DNA of 64,000 nt from Pseudomonas tohonis (lineage in GTDB: Bacteria > Pseudomonadota > Gammaproteobacteria > Pseudomonadales > Pseudomonadaceae): contig NZ_AP023189.1 of the NCBI RefSeq assembly GCF_012767755.2, positions 1,550,001 to 1,614,000 of the forward strand, read 5' to 3'. The number at the start of each line of letters is the position of its first letter. The first letter of the stretch is position 1. Shown here piece after piece: positions 1 to 9,447 of this stretch. Under the pieces are notes generated by a model that ran no database searches, was not told the origin of the DNA, and saw only the letters and a list, made by a program, of their open reading frames with translations. The position numbers and the translations under genes were made by a program.

Positions 1-770
1 GCGCGGGTCATCCGCCCGGGGGCCAGCAGCGACCAGCCCAGTTGCAGCCCGGCGGCACCGGCGAAGGTGATGGCGGTGAGCTCGAAGGCGCCGTGGCCGA
101 TGACGAAGGACCAGAAGGTCTCGCCATAGCCGACCTCGGTCAGGTGGCCGGCGACGGCGCCGATCATCAGGCCGTTGAAGAACAGGAAGAACAGGCTGCC
201 GAGTCCGAAGAGCAGGCCGCTGGCGTAGGTCTGAAAGGCGATGCCGATGTTGTTCATGATGTAGTGGCCGAACATCATCCAGTCGTCGCCGGAGTCGCGT
301 TCGCTGGCGCCGATGCGATGGGCGTCGGGCTCGTACATGGACTCCATCTCGGCCACCTGGTCCGGCGGCACCACGCTGTAGACGAGGTCGGGGAACTGGT
401 GCACCAGCACGCCCATCACCCCGAGGCTCACGTAGAACAGCAGGCTGGCGATGAGGACGCTGCGCCACTGCTCGCGGACCAGGCGCGGAAAGCCGCCGAG
501 GACGAAGCCGAGGATCTGCGCGCCCAGGTGGCTGCGGTGGCGGTAGAACTGCTGGTGGCCGCGCATGGCCAGTTGCTGCAGCTGGTCGATCAGGTGGCTG
601 CTGTAGCCGCGTTCCTGGGCCAGCGCCAGTTGCTGGCAGAGGTGGCGGTAGTCGGCGGCGAAGCCCTCGCAGGACTTGGCGTCGGCCTTGCCGCGCTCCA
701 GGGCGTCGAGCTGGGCGCCGAAGCGTTCCCAGTCGGCCTGGTGGCGACGTTCGAACAGGCTCTGTTTCAT
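1..770 (-). CDS. SpoIIM-family integral membrane protein (3' end outside window)
   Basis: Reading the minus strand from the ATG at 770 gives 256 codons without a stop, running off the left edge. The protein starts MKQSLFERRHQADWERF, has a soluble helical N-terminal part of about 85 residues, and then hydrophobic segments with the GHGAFELTAI and GAAGLQLGWSLL signatures typical of the SpoIIM (stage II sporulation protein M) family. These are found in non-sporulating bacteria as membrane proteins of unknown function, usually beside RDD and MoxR/DUF58 genes. Its ATG overlaps the stop of the RDD gene by four bases (ATGA), so the two are translationally coupled. No function beyond membrane location can be read from the sequence. 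Confidence 0.85.
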   Translation of the reverse strand, partial: MKQSLFERRHQADWERFGAQLDALERGKADAKSCEGFAADYRHLCQQLALAQERGYSSHLIDQLQQLAMRGHQQFYRHRSHLGAQILGFVLGGFPRLVREQWRSVLIASLLFYVSLGVMGVLVHQFPDLVYSVVPPDQVAEMESMYEPDAHRIGASERDSGDDWMMFGHYIMNNIGIAFQTYASGLLFGLGSLFFLFFNGLMIGAVAGHLTEVGYGETFWSFVIGHGAFELTAITFAGAAGLQLGWSLLAPGRMTR

Positions 771-1504
771 GGACTTCCCAGTAGGCTCCTGGCGATGCCG
801 TTGAGGCGGGCCTCGGCCTGCTCGGCCGGGACCTCCAGCGGCTCGGCGAGGATGCCCGCGAGCTCGGCGCGGCGACCGCTGGAGAGGCCGGCCTGGCGCT
901 CGGCGTAGCCGAGGATGGCGCGCTGCTCGGTGAGGCTCAGGATGAAGGGCGCACGTTGTGGCTCGGCGTCCGGCAGTTGCGGGCGCGAGGGCTTGTCCTC
1001 GCGGTAGACCACCAGGGTGCCGGCGGCGAGATCGCCGAGGCGCTTGAAGGCGGGGTGCATCAGCGTGCTGAGGATGCCCAGGGCATAGCCGAAGGGCAGG
1101 ATGTCGACGAAGCGCAGCAGGTTGCGCACCAGGGAAGAGGACCAGCCGACGGGCGTGCCGTCGTCGTGGACCACGCGCAGCCCCATCAGGTGCTTGCCCG
1201 GCGAGCGGCCCTGGTTGAGCACCTCGAACAGCACCATGTACCACCAGGTGACGAGGAAGGTGACGATCAGCCCCAGGCCCATGCCGAACTGCCCGAGCAG
1301 CAGGAACACCGAATACAGCACCAGCAGCAGGATGCCGCGGATCAGCAGGTCCACCGTGTAGGCGAGGGCGCGGGGCAGGAGGCTGGCGGGGCGCAGCACG
1401 AGGTCGATGCCCTCGGGCGTTTCCACCTGGTAGCGGGTGTCCAGGGGGGCGGACTGACCCTGCTCATTTCCATATGGGCTGGTGGTGCGGGACGTCGATG
1501 TCAT
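767..1504 (-). CDS. RDD-family membrane protein
   Basis: A protein of 245 residues with an RDD domain at about residues 38-175: the characteristic R..AY.VD (RALAYTVDLLIR), several hydrophobic segments and the NQGRSPGKHLMGLRVV block. A soluble tail of about 70 residues follows. RDD proteins are small integral membrane proteins; some are linked to ion exchange, but most have no assigned role. The gene lies directly upstream of, and overlaps by ATGA, the SpoIIM-like gene, a pairing common in Pseudomonas. The ATG at 1504 is the only Met start before the domain, though the ribosome site in front of it is weak. Confidence 0.88.
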   Translation of the reverse strand: MTSTSRTTSPYGNEQGQSAPLDTRYQVETPEGIDLVLRPASLLPRALAYTVDLLIRGILLLVLYSVFLLLGQFGMGLGLIVTFLVTWWYMVLFEVLNQGRSPGKHLMGLRVVHDDGTPVGWSSSLVRNLLRFVDILPFGYALGILSTLMHPAFKRLGDLAAGTLVVYREDKPSRPQLPDAEPQRAPFILSLTEQRAILGYAERQAGLSSGRRAELAGILAEPLEVPAEQAEARLNGIARSLLGSP

Positions 1505-1560
1505 GGGTCGACTGCGTTGGGGAAAGCACGATGCTAGCGGAGCATCACTTGGCGAGGCAA

Positions 1561-1583
1561 CCGACCCGCCGGTGGCGGGTCGG
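1561..1583. terminator. Hairpin between two minus-strand membrane-protein genes
   Basis: CCGACCCGCC and GGCGGGTCGG form a perfect 10-bp stem with a 3-base loop. It lies just downstream of the 1595-2347 gene on the minus strand and upstream of the RDD gene. There is no clear T-run, so it may be an attenuator or processing site rather than a full terminator. Confidence 0.5.
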
Positions 1584-1594
1584 CACTGAGCGGA

Positions 1595-2347
1595 TCACTG
1601 CGGCGGGGGCAGCACGCCGAAGATGGTGCGGTAGAGGATGCCGACCGCGATGATGAACATCGGGAAGGTCCAGATCAGGCCGATGCCCAGCGGGATCATG
1701 CTCAGGATCATGATCAGCGACAGCACCAGCATCAGGCCGAAGACCTTGAACCAGCGCTGGGTGATGGCCTTGCGCGAGGCTTCCAGGGCTTCCCAGGGCG
1801 ACAGCTTGCGCTCCATCGCCAGGGGCAGGGCGAGCATGTAGGCGATGGCCAGGTAGAAGCCGGGGATGAGCAGCAGCAGGAAGCCGATGTAGATCAGCAC
1901 CGCCATCAGGATATTGAGGATGAACAGCGGCACGAACAGGTTGAAGTTGCTGAACAGCTCGTTGAAGTTGAGCGGCTGGCCGGCAGCCTGGCGGATGCCC
2001 AGCAGGTAGATGCCGCCGAGAATCGTGGCGCAGAGGCCGGAGCCGATGACGCCGCCGATGAAGGACAGCACCGTGGCGGCGATTTCACCGGCCATGCCGC
2101 CGATGAAGCCCAGGACCAGGCCGAACAGTGTGGCCAGGACCTGGCTGGCGACACCGTAGATGATCATGCCGCAGACGATCATGCCCTTGGAGCCCTTGAC
2201 CCGCTGCCAGGACTCGCTGATCACATCGCCGATGTTGAAGTCGTAGCCACGGGCCAGGGCGGCTTCGACGCTCAGGGCGCCGTTGTCGATGGTTTCGACC
2301 AGGGCGCTCTGGGGGGCGGAATAGGGGTTTTCGGGGGTGCCTTGCAT
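1595..2347 (-). CDS. Polytopic membrane protein of unknown function
   Basis: A protein of 250 residues starting MQGTPENPYSAPQSALVE. The Met at 2347 is chosen because GGAAGCGACC sits directly before it; an upstream in-frame Met at 2440 lacks such a site. The N-terminal NPY.AP motif and about 50 soluble residues are followed by at least five glycine-rich hydrophobic segments, with a RKAITQRWFKVFG loop before the last two. This layout is seen in DUF975/GDPD-membrane-domain-like families. It probably sits in the inner membrane; no catalytic residues are evident. It is the most upstream of three minus-strand membrane-protein genes and may share expression with them, with the hairpin at 1561-1583 in between. 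Confidence 0.8.
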   Translation of the reverse strand: MQGTPENPYSAPQSALVETIDNGALSVEAALARGYDFNIGDVISESWQRVKGSKGMIVCGMIIYGVASQVLATLFGLVLGFIGGMAGEIAATVLSFIGGVIGSGLCATILGGIYLLGIRQAAGQPLNFNELFSNFNLFVPLFILNILMAVLIYIGFLLLLIPGFYLAIAYMLALPLAMERKLSPWEALEASRKAITQRWFKVFGLMLVLSLIMILSMIPLGIGLIWTFPMFIIAVGILYRTIFGVLPPPQ

Positions 2348-2528
2348 GGTCGCTTCCTTGTGAGTCGGTGCAGGAGGCTCAGGCCCGGGGCGGGCATGGC
2401 GCGAGCGCGATATTTTCTGGTTTCGGCAGGACGAATTCAATCGGCTGCGTCACTGTTTGACGAATTGGCGGGCGCCGGCCCCGGCCGTCCGGGTGATAGA
2501 CTCCGGCCCCTTGGCCATAGGAGGCAGC

Positions 2529-3959
2529 GTGACTTCCAGCATCTTCTGGTACGACTACGAAACCACCGGCATCAACCCCCGTTGCGACCGCGCCATCCAG
2601 GTGGCGGGCATCCGCACGGACGAGGCGCTCAACGAGATCGAGCAGCCGCTGAACATCTATTGCCGGCCCAGCGACGACATCCTTCCCCACCCGGCCGCCT
2701 GCCTGGTCACCGGGATACTCCCGCAGACCCTACGCGATAAGGGGTTGGACGAAGGCGAGTTCATTACCCGCGTGCACGCCGAACTGTCGCGACCGGGCAC
2801 CTGCGGCGCGGGCTACAACACCCTGCGCTTCGACGACGAAGTGACCCGCTACAGCTTCTACCGCAACTTCCACGACCCCTATGCGCGGGAGTGGCAGGGC
2901 GGCAACAGCCGCTGGGACCTGATCGACACCCTGCGTACCGCCTACGCCCTGCGCCCGGAAGGCATCGAGTGGCCGACCGAGGAAGGGCGCGTGTCGCTGC
3001 GCCTCGAGCGCCTGACCGCCGCCAACGGCATCGACCACGGCCAGGCCCACGACGCCCTCTCCGATGTGCGCGCCACCATCGCCCTGGCCCGCCTGGTGCG
3101 TGATCGCCAGCCACGGTTGTATGACTTCCTCTTCCAGTTGCGCAGCAAGCACAAGGTGCAGGAACAGATCCGCCTGTTGCAGCCGCTGGTGCATATATCC
3201 GGTCGTTTTTCGGCGGCGCGGCATTACTTCTCCGTGGTATTGCCGCTCGCCTGGCATCCGAAGAACCGCAATGCATTGATAGTCTGCGACCTGTTATCGG
3301 ATGTATCGCCGCTGCTGAACCTCGATGCGGAAACTCTGCGACGTCGCCTCTATACAAGGCGCGATGAATTGGCGGAGGGTGAAGTGCCGGTGCCGTTGAA
3401 ACTCGTGCATATCAATCGTTGCCCGGTAGTGGCGCCCCTTAGTGTCCTGCGGGCGGCGGACCAGCAGCGCCTGCAAGTGGACTTGGCGGGGATTCAGGAA
3501 ACGGCGCGACAACTTGCCGAGTTGCGCACGCAATGGCAGGACAAGTTACCGGCCATTTACGCGGAGGAGGCCTTTCCCGGAACCGAAGATCCGGAGCAGC
3601 AACTCTATGACGGTTTTATTGGTGATCGCGACAGGCGACTCTGCGAGCAAGTGCGAAATGCCGAACCGCTTCGCCTGGCGCGTGAACCCTGGCCATTCGA
3701 TGATCCGCGTTTACCGGAGTTGCTCTTCCGATACCGTGCTCGAAACTTCCCGGATACTTTGTCACCCGCGGAACAGGACCAATGGACGGCGTTCTGCAGA
3801 AACCGGCTCGTTGATCCGGCCCGGGGCGCGCCCAATACCCTGGCAGCGTTCGATCAGGCCGTGCAGGAACTGAGTGCGGGCGCCACGCCCGCCCAGTTGG
3901 CGATACTCCAGGCCTGGGCGGAGCACGCCGCCGTGTTGCGCCAGCGCTACCGGCTATGA
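2529..3959 (+). CDS. sbcB: Exodeoxyribonuclease I
   Basis: A 3'-5' exonuclease on single-stranded DNA, acting in mismatch repair and in processing of recombination ends. The GTG at 2529 is preceded by AGGAGG at 2519-2524 and gives 476 residues, matching the usual 475 of E. coli SbcB; the longer in-frame ATG at 2457 would add 24 residues not expected for the family. The DnaQ-like fold is visible: motif I FWYDYETTG near residue 5, the GYNTLRFDDEVTRY block, and motif III NGIDHGQAHDALSDVRAT. The C-terminal SH3-like and helical parts follow at normal length. It is convergent with mvaT across a shared terminator. From about 3190 onward the codon choice is somewhat less GC-biased than in the first half. 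Confidence 0.96.
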   Translation: MTSSIFWYDYETTGINPRCDRAIQVAGIRTDEALNEIEQPLNIYCRPSDDILPHPAACLVTGILPQTLRDKGLDEGEFITRVHAELSRPGTCGAGYNTLRFDDEVTRYSFYRNFHDPYAREWQGGNSRWDLIDTLRTAYALRPEGIEWPTEEGRVSLRLERLTAANGIDHGQAHDALSDVRATIALARLVRDRQPRLYDFLFQLRSKHKVQEQIRLLQPLVHISGRFSAARHYFSVVLPLAWHPKNRNALIVCDLLSDVSPLLNLDAETLRRRLYTRRDELAEGEVPVPLKLVHINRCPVVAPLSVLRAADQQRLQVDLAGIQETARQLAELRTQWQDKLPAIYAEEAFPGTEDPEQQLYDGFIGDRDRRLCEQVRNAEPLRLAREPWPFDDPRLPELLFRYRARNFPDTLSPAEQDQWTAFCRNRLVDPARGAPNTLAAFDQAVQELSAGATPAQLAILQAWAEHAAVLRQRYRL

Positions 3960-3998
3960 ATGGATGCCCCTTTGCAAGAAGGGGTTATTCCGGACAAT

Positions 3999-4027
3999 AA
4001 AAAACGCCAGCTTTCGCTGGCGTTTTT
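3999..4027. terminator. Bidirectional intrinsic terminator between sbcB and mvaT
   Basis: CGCCAGC (4005-4011) pairs with GCTGGCG (4016-4022) around a TTTC loop. An A-run precedes it and a T-run follows it, so it can stop transcription of both convergent genes. Confidence 0.92.
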
Positions 4028-4041
4028 CGTACCGTTGGCAA

Positions 4042-4419
4042 TTAGCCCAGCAGGGTGGCCCAGCTTTCAACGGTGTCGGCGCCCCACTTGGCTTTCCACT
4101 CTTTCAGTGTCTTGTGGTTGCCGCCTTTGGTTTCGATAACTTCGCCGGTGTGCGGGTTCTTGTATTGCTTGACCTTGCGGGCGCGTTTGCTGCCAGTGGT
4201 CTTGGCGGCAACACGCGGTGCCTTGGAAGTTTTGGAGTCCGGATCGAGCAGGGCGATGATATCGCGCAGGGATTTCTGGTATTCGCCCATCAGGGTGCGC
4301 AGTTTGCCTTCGAACTCCAGCTCTTTCTTCAGCTTGTCATCTTGCGACAGGTTCTTCAGGCGCTCTTGCAGTTCTTTGATGGCTTCTTCGGTAGCGCGGT
4401 ATTCGTTGATCAGCGACAT
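4042..4419 (-). CDS. mvaT: H-NS-family transcriptional silencer MvaT
   Basis: A protein of 125 residues, the normal length for MvaT (about 124). The N-terminal half, MSLINEYRATEEAIKELQERL onward to about residue 60, is the coiled-coil oligomerisation region. The linker holds KTTGSKRARKVKQY, and the C-terminal DNA-binding domain has YKNPHTGEVIETKGGNHKTLKEWK, the AT-pocket type of MvaT/MvaU. In Pseudomonas this xenogeneic silencer coats AT-rich DNA and represses acquired genes, so the AT-richer islands in this window are plausible targets. It is convergent with sbcB. The upstream DNA is AT-rich and may carry autoregulatory sites. Confidence 0.97.
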   Translation of the reverse strand: MSLINEYRATEEAIKELQERLKNLSQDDKLKKELEFEGKLRTLMGEYQKSLRDIIALLDPDSKTSKAPRVAAKTTGSKRARKVKQYKNPHTGEVIETKGGNHKTLKEWKAKWGADTVESWATLLG

Positions 4420-4728
4420 GTCTGAGTCCCTTGGTGAAAATGGTGATGGCAGCGGTGACTTGAATGTCAGGGATAATAGTCAGCGCGTTAATACAAGTAA
4501 ACAGCGGGAAAAGTTTTGTCGGGATTATTTTCCGGATAGGCCGTTGTTTGAATTAATGCGCACTGTCCGAATCGATCGATCCGGAGGTTGGAACTTGCGT
4601 GCATCCGGGCCGTCATCCGAGTTGGGCCGATGGGGTGCATGGGGCGACGGGAAGTTCACGGGGCTGCTGAAGTTTTCACGGTGTGTGGATAGAATGGCCG
4701 CCTTTGCGAAGTATCTGGAGTTTCCCCC
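4420..4728. promoter_or_regulatory. AT-rich intergenic region between divergent mvaT and purU
   Basis: About 310 bases with no credible gene. The half next to mvaT (about 4440-4570) is far richer in A and T than its surroundings (for example TTAATACAAGTAAAC and GGATTATTTTCC) and is the likely mvaT promoter with MvaT-binding DNA. The purU-proximal part returns to normal GC. No individual promoter box is assigned. Confidence 0.5.
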
Positions 4729-5580
4729 ATGCGCACATTTCGTCTGGTGATCGCCTGTCCGGACGGCGTTGGCATCGTAGCCAAGGTCAGTAATTTCCTG
4801 GCTACTTATAACGGCTGGATTACCGAGGCGAGCCATCACTCCGACACCCAGAGTGGCTGGTTCTTCATGCGCCACGAGATTCGTGCCGATTCGCTGCCCT
4901 TCGACCTGGAGGGGTTCCGCCAGGCCTTCGCGCCCATCGCCCGTGAGTTCTCCATGGAGTGGCGCATCACCGACTCCGCCGTCAAGAAGCGCGTCGTGCT
5001 GATGGCCAGCCGCGAGTCCCACTGCCTGGCCGACCTGCTGCACCGCTGGCACAGCGGCGAGCTGGATTGCGAGATCCCCTGCGTGATCGCCAACCACGAC
5101 GACCTGCGCAGCATGGTCGAATGGCACGGCATCCCGTACTTCCACGTCCCGGTGGACCCGAAGAACAAGCAGCCGGCCTTCGAGCAGGTCTCGCGCCTGA
5201 TCGACGAGCACAAGGCCGACAACGTGGTGCTGGCGCGCTACATGCAGATCCTCCCGCCGGACCTGTGCCAGAAGTACCGCCACCAGGTGATCAACATCCA
5301 CCACAGCTTCCTGCCCTCGTTCATCGGCGCCAAGCCTTACCACCAGGCGTCCCTGCGTGGCGTGAAGCTGATCGGTGCGACCTGCCACTACGTCACCGAG
5401 GAACTGGACGCCGGCCCGATCATCGAGCAGGACGTGGTGCGCATCAGCCACCGCGACAACATCGAGGACCTGGTGCGCCTCGGCAAGGACGTGGAGAAGC
5501 TGGTGCTGGCCCGCGGCCTGCGCTACCACCTGGAAGACCGCGTGCTGGTGCACGACAACAAGACCGTGGTGTTCGACTGA
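4729..5580 (+). CDS. purU: Formyltetrahydrofolate deformylase
   Basis: Hydrolyses 10-formyl-tetrahydrofolate to formate and tetrahydrofolate in the cytosol, balancing one-carbon pools and supplying formate for PurT. It has 283 residues. An N-terminal ACT domain (RLVIACPDGVGIVAKVSNFL, residues 4-23 onward) is followed by the formyltransferase fold with the INIHHSFLPSFIGAKPYHQA active-site segment (Asn-His) near residue 190 and the catalytic Asp in TEELDAGPIIEQD. Length and motifs are complete. In Pseudomonas, purU lies beside mvaT and sbcB, as here. A possible small gene follows 37 bases downstream. Confidence 0.96.
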   Translation: MRTFRLVIACPDGVGIVAKVSNFLATYNGWITEASHHSDTQSGWFFMRHEIRADSLPFDLEGFRQAFAPIAREFSMEWRITDSAVKKRVVLMASRESHCLADLLHRWHSGELDCEIPCVIANHDDLRSMVEWHGIPYFHVPVDPKNKQPAFEQVSRLIDEHKADNVVLARYMQILPPDLCQKYRHQVINIHHSFLPSFIGAKPYHQASLRGVKLIGATCHYVTEELDAGPIIEQDVVRISHRDNIEDLVRLGKDVEKLVLARGLRYHLEDRVLVHDNKTVVFD

Positions 5581-5617
5581 CCCAACGGACGTCCGCTAGC
5601 GGCGTCGGGAGGCTGGC

Positions 5618-5806
5618 ATGACCGATCCACGCAACCGGGGTACCTCCAGCCCGCCGCCGACCCTCGGCGAGGGCTGCGTGCGCCGCTACGACCCCGATGA
5701 GCTGACCGACGAGAACGGCACCGACTTTCCCGGTGCCGCCGAGTTGTGGGAGCGGGTGCGCAAGGAGCAGCCGCAACCGCCAGGGGACGAGGGCGACGCC
5801 CCGTAG
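5618..5806 (+). CDS. Small hypothetical protein
   Basis: A possible 62-residue protein (MTDPRNRGTSSPPPTLGEG..., with YDPDELTDENG and AAELWERVR). A GGGAGG ribosome site lies seven bases before the ATG, codons follow the local GC-rich pattern, and a strong terminator comes about 50 bases after the stop, so it could be the last gene of a purU transcript. It is acidic and proline-rich with no membrane segment or recognised domain. Homology would be needed to prove it is translated. Confidence 0.5.
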   Translation: MTDPRNRGTSSPPPTLGEGCVRRYDPDELTDENGTDFPGAAELWERVRKEQPQPPGDEGDAP

Positions 5807-5857
5807 CGCGAAGCGCTCCCGCTGGGCCGAGCCCTGGCAGGGCCATCCTCCCGAATG

Positions 5858-5889
5858 AAAAAGGCGCCCGCAGGCGCCTTCTTCTTTTC
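5858..5889. terminator. Bidirectional intrinsic terminator
   Basis: AAGGCGCC (5861-5868) and GGCGCCTT (5873-5880) form an 8-bp stem with a 4-base loop. A-rich DNA lies before it and CTTCTTTT after it. It sits between the purU side and the convergent chemoreceptor gene. Confidence 0.9.
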
Positions 5890-5900
5890 AAGCGATCCGG

Positions 5901-7778
5901 TCAGATACGGAAGCTGTCCACCAGGTGCTTCAGGCGCGCAGCCTGCTGCTCCAGGTCGGCGCAGGCGCGCAGGGTGGCCTGGAGGTTCTCCACGCCTTCC
6001 TGGTTGAGCATGTTGATCTCGTTGATGTCCACGTTCAGCGACTCCACCACCGAAGTCTGTTCCTCGGTCGCGGTGGCCACGGACTGGTTCATCCCGTCGA
6101 TCTCGCCGATGCGCTGGGTCACGCTGGAGAGCCGCTCGCCGGCGAGGTTGGCGATGGTCACGCTCTCCTCGCTGTAGCGCTGGCTCTCGGTCATGGTGTT
6201 GACCGCCTCGCGCGCCCCCACCTGCAGCTCCTCGATCATCTTCTGGATTTCCTGCGCCGACTCCTGGGTGCGGTGGGCGAGGTTGCGCACCTCGTCCGCC
6301 ACCACGGCGAAGCCCCGGCCGGCTTCACCGGCGCGGGCCGCTTCGATGGCGGCGTTGAGCGCCAGCAGGTTGGTCTGTTCGGAGATGCCCTTGATGACCT
6401 CGAGGATCTGCCCGATGTTCACCGTCTTGCTGTTCAGCGTCTCGATGTTGCCGCACGAGGCGCGGATCTTCCCGGACAGGTCGCTCATCGCCACGATGGT
6501 CTTCTCCACCACCTGGCGGCCGTCCTCGGACTGGTTGCGCGCATCGGAGGCCTGGTGCGAGGCGTCGGCGGCGTTGCGGGCGATCTCCTGGGCGGCGGCA
6601 CCCAGCTCGTTGATCGCCGCGGCGACGCTGTTGGTGCGCTGGGCCTGCTCGTCGGAGTTGCTCATCGACGAGTTGGAGGCCGACAGCACCAGCTTGGCCA
6701 CTTCGTTGACCTGGCGCGTGGTGGCGGAGACCTCGCGGATGGAGGAGTGGATGCGCTCGACGAACTGGTTGAAGGACTGGGCCAGCTCGCCGAACTCGTC
6801 CTGGGAGTGCACGTCCAGGCGGCGGGTCAGGTCGCCTTCGCCCTTGGCGATGTCCTGCATGGCGCGGCCCATCAGCAGCAGCGGCTGCATCAGCACGCGG
6901 ATCAGCATGCCCAGCAGGGCGATGATGATCACCACCGCGATGACGGTGACGATGATCGCCGAGGTGCGGAACTCACGCAGCATCGAGAATGCCTCGGCCT
7001 TGTCGATCGACAGGCCGATGTACCACTTCACCGTCGGCAGGCCCTTGATCGGGGCGAAGGTGAGGATGCGCGTCTGGCCATTCAGTTCGGCCTCGGAGAA
7101 GTCGGTGCTGATGCGCGGCGTGTTCTGCGGGTAGAGATCCGCCAGCTTCTTCATCACCAGGTCCTTGTCGGGGTGGACCAGGATGGTGCCGTCCTCGCTG
7201 ACCAGGAAGGCGTAGCCCATGCCCTGGAAGTCCAGCGAATTGACGATCTGCTGCAGCGTCTGCAGGCTCAGGTCGCCGCCGACCACGCCCTTGTCCCCGG
7301 CGGGCGTGGCGATGGTCATGATCAGCGTGCTGGTCGCCGCGTCGATGTAGGGCTCGGTCAGGGTGGTGGCGCCGGCGGCCATGGCGTCCTTGTACCAGGG
7401 GCGGGTGCGCGGGTCGTAGCCTTCCGGCATGGCGCTCTCCGGGCGCATGGTGAAGGAGCCGTCCGAGCTGCCCAGGTAGGTGAAGGCGAAGGTCGAGGCC
7501 AGCACCTTCTGCTCCAGCAGCGAGGTCACGGATTCGGCCTCGGCGTGCCGGGCGATGTTCTGCGCGACGTTCTCCACCAGCAGGATGCGGCCCGAGAGCC
7601 AGTTCTGGATGTTGCTGGAGGTCACGTCCCCCATTTCCCTGAGGTAGCTTTCAAGATCCTCGCGGATCGCATTCCGTTGCAGGTAGTCGTTGTAGAGCGT
7701 GAACAGCGAGAAAGCCGCTATCACTACCAGAGAGGCTGCCAGCAGGATCTTGTGGCTGAACTTCAGGTTCTTGGTCAT
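5901..7778 (-). CDS. Methyl-accepting chemotaxis protein, PctA-type amino-acid receptor
   Basis: A transmembrane chemoreceptor of 625 residues from the ATG at 7778 ([13 protein letters not shown]). TM1 spans about residues 10-30, a periplasmic double-Cache domain about 35-275, TM2 about 280-305, then HAMP, and the signalling hairpin tip [20 protein letters not shown]. The Cache domain carries the amino-acid-binding signature in full: Tyr121, Arg126, Trp128, Tyr129, Tyr144 and an Asp at 169, numbering close to that of P. aeruginosa PctA. It should sense the amino and carboxyl groups of amino acids and signal through CheA/CheW. The upstream in-frame extension to 7973 overlaps the divergent gene and is not used. 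Confidence 0.93.
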   Translation of the reverse strand: MTKNLKFSHKILLAASLVVIAAFSLFTLYNDYLQRNAIREDLESYLREMGDVTSSNIQNWLSGRILLVENVAQNIARHAEAESVTSLLEQKVLASTFAFTYLGSSDGSFTMRPESAMPEGYDPRTRPWYKDAMAAGATTLTEPYIDAATSTLIMTIATPAGDKGVVGGDLSLQTLQQIVNSLDFQGMGYAFLVSEDGTILVHPDKDLVMKKLADLYPQNTPRISTDFSEAELNGQTRILTFAPIKGLPTVKWYIGLSIDKAEAFSMLREFRTSAIIVTVIAVVIIIALLGMLIRVLMQPLLLMGRAMQDIAKGEGDLTRRLDVHSQDEFGELAQSFNQFVERIHSSIREVSATTRQVNEVAKLVLSASNSSMSNSDEQAQRTNSVAAAINELGAAAQEIARNAADASHQASDARNQSEDGRQVVEKTIVAMSDLSGKIRASCGNIETLNSKTVNIGQILEVIKGISEQTNLLALNAAIEAARAGEAGRGFAVVADEVRNLAHRTQESAQEIQKMIEELQVGAREAVNTMTESQRYSEESVTIANLAGERLSSVTQRIGEIDGMNQSVATATEEQTSVVESLNVDINEINMLNQEGVENLQATLRACADLEQQAARLKHLVDSFRI

Positions 7779-7896
7779 GTTTTCTTGCGTCCGATTAAGG
7801 CAGGTACCAGTCTTGGCGGGCCACCGGTTTTTTATGAACGGATCCGGCGTTGAACACTGTGTCGGTACAGAACCAGTAAAGCTTGAGGATGGCGAG

Positions 7897-9387
7897 ATGC
7901 CTGCATCCAGATCGATAATTCTTGGCGCTGACCCCTCCGGCCAGCCGATCACCCAGGCGTTGCGCCTGGCCAACCGTCACGGCCTGGTCGCGGGTGCCAC
8001 CGGAACCGGCAAGACAGTGACCCTGCAGCGCCTCGCCGAGGCCTTCAGCGATGCGGGCGTGGCGGTCTTCGCGGCCGACATCAAGGGCGACTTGTGCGGC
8101 CTCGGCGCCGCCGGCGCGCCCCAGGGCAAGATCGCCGAACGCATCGCCTCGATGCCCTGGCTCGAACACCAGAGCAAGGCCTACCCGGTGACGCTCTGGG
8201 ACGTCGCCGGCAAGAGCGGCCACCCGCTGCGCACCACCCTCAGCGAAATGGGCCCGCTGCTGCTGGGCAACCTGCTGGAACTCACCGACAGCCAGCAGGC
8301 CGCGCTCTATGCCGCCTTCCAGGTGGCCGATCGCGAGGGCCTGCTGCTGCTCGACCTGAAGGACCTGAAGGCGCTGCTCAACCACCTGCGCGAACACCCC
8401 GAACTGCTCGGCGAGGACCGCGCCCTGTTCGCCGGTGCCTCCGCCCAGGCGCTGCTGCGGCGCCTGGCGACCCTGGAGCAGCAGGGCGCCGATGCGCTGT
8501 TCGGCGAGCCGGCGCTGCAACTGGAAGACATCCTCCACCCCGACCGCGACGGTCGTGGCCGCATCCACCTGCTCGATGCCAGCCGCCTGGTGCACGAGGC
8601 GCCGAAGGTCTACGCCACCTTCCTGCTCTGGCTGCTGGCCGAGCTGTTCGAGCAGCTGCCCGAGCGCGGCGATGCCGAGCAACCGGTACTGGCGCTGTTC
8701 TTCGACGAGGCGCACCTGCTGTTCAACGACACGCCCCGCGCCCTGCAGGAACGCCTGGAGCAGGTAGTGAGGCTGATCCGCTCCAAGGGCGTCGGCGTCT
8801 ATTTCGTCACCCAGTCCCCCGGCGACCTGCCCGACGAGGTGCTGGCCCAGCTGGGCCTGCGCATCCAGCACGGCTTGCGCGCCTTCACCGCCAAGGAGCA
8901 GAAATCCCTGCGCGCGGTCGCCGACGGCTTCCGTCCCAACCCGGCCTTCGACAGCCTCGGCGTGCTCACCGAGCTGGGCATAGGCGAAGCGTTGGTGAGC
9001 ACCCTGGAGGAAAAGGGCACGCCGGCCATGGTGCAGCGCGTGGCCATCGCGCCGCCGCAGTCGCGCATCGGGCCGCTCAGCGAGGCCGAGCGCGCCGAGC
9101 GGGTGCGCACCTCGCCCCAGGCCGGGCGCTACGACAAGCCGATCGACCGCGAGTCCGCCTACGAGATCCTCAGCGCCCGCGCCGCCGAGGCGCCGGCCGC
9201 TCCCGAGGCCAAGGGCAAGGCCAGGCCCGCCGAGGCGGATTCGGGGTTCGCCGGTGCCGCCGGCGAACTCCTGGGCAGCCTCGCCAGCCAGGCTATGAAG
9301 ACCGCCGTGCGCCAGGCGGCCAACCAGCTGGGCCGGCAACTGGTACGCGGGTTGATGGGCTCGCTTTTGGGCGGCAAGCGCCGCTAG
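7897..9387 (+). CDS. HerA/YjgR-type ATPase (DUF853 family)
   Basis: A putative P-loop ATPase of the HerA-FtsK superfamily, 496 residues from the ATG at 7897, which has GAGG just upstream; E. coli YjgR is about 500. A Walker A (GATGTGKT) lies near residue 33, a Walker B ([12 protein letters not shown]) near residue 270, followed by a [15 protein letters not shown] sensor-like segment. The C-terminal 90 residues are Ala/Glu-rich, ending in a hydrophobic helix with [14 protein letters not shown]. It is an abundant bacterial protein of unclear role. It is divergent from the chemoreceptor gene with about 118 bases between the starts. Confidence 0.9.
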   Translation: MPASRSIILGADPSGQPITQALRLANRHGLVAGATGTGKTVTLQRLAEAFSDAGVAVFAADIKGDLCGLGAAGAPQGKIAERIASMPWLEHQSKAYPVTLWDVAGKSGHPLRTTLSEMGPLLLGNLLELTDSQQAALYAAFQVADREGLLLLDLKDLKALLNHLREHPELLGEDRALFAGASAQALLRRLATLEQQGADALFGEPALQLEDILHPDRDGRGRIHLLDASRLVHEAPKVYATFLLWLLAELFEQLPERGDAEQPVLALFFDEAHLLFNDTPRALQERLEQVVRLIRSKGVGVYFVTQSPGDLPDEVLAQLGLRIQHGLRAFTAKEQKSLRAVADGFRPNPAFDSLGVLTELGIGEALVSTLEEKGTPAMVQRVAIAPPQSRIGPLSEAERAERVRTSPQAGRYDKPIDRESAYEILSARAAEAPAAPEAKGKARPAEADSGFAGAAGELLGSLASQAMKTAVRQAANQLGRQLVRGLMGSLLGGKRR

Positions 9388-9406
9388 CCGGGTTCTCACC
9401 GCAACG

Positions 9407-9435
9407 AAAAAGGGCGCCCTGAGGCGCCCTTTTTC
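9407..9435. terminator. Bidirectional intrinsic terminator
   Basis: AGGGCGCC (9411-9418) pairs with GGCGCCCT (9423-9430), with an A-run before and a T-run after. It separates the YjgR-type gene from the convergent phosphate transporter gene. Confidence 0.93.
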
Positions 9436-9447
9436 ATGGCTGGAGGA

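Noticed and set aside
5925-7853. Plus-strand open frame opposite the chemoreceptor gene
   Set aside because: His/Asp/Leu/Gly-rich shadow of a real gene with complete Cache, HAMP and signalling domains.
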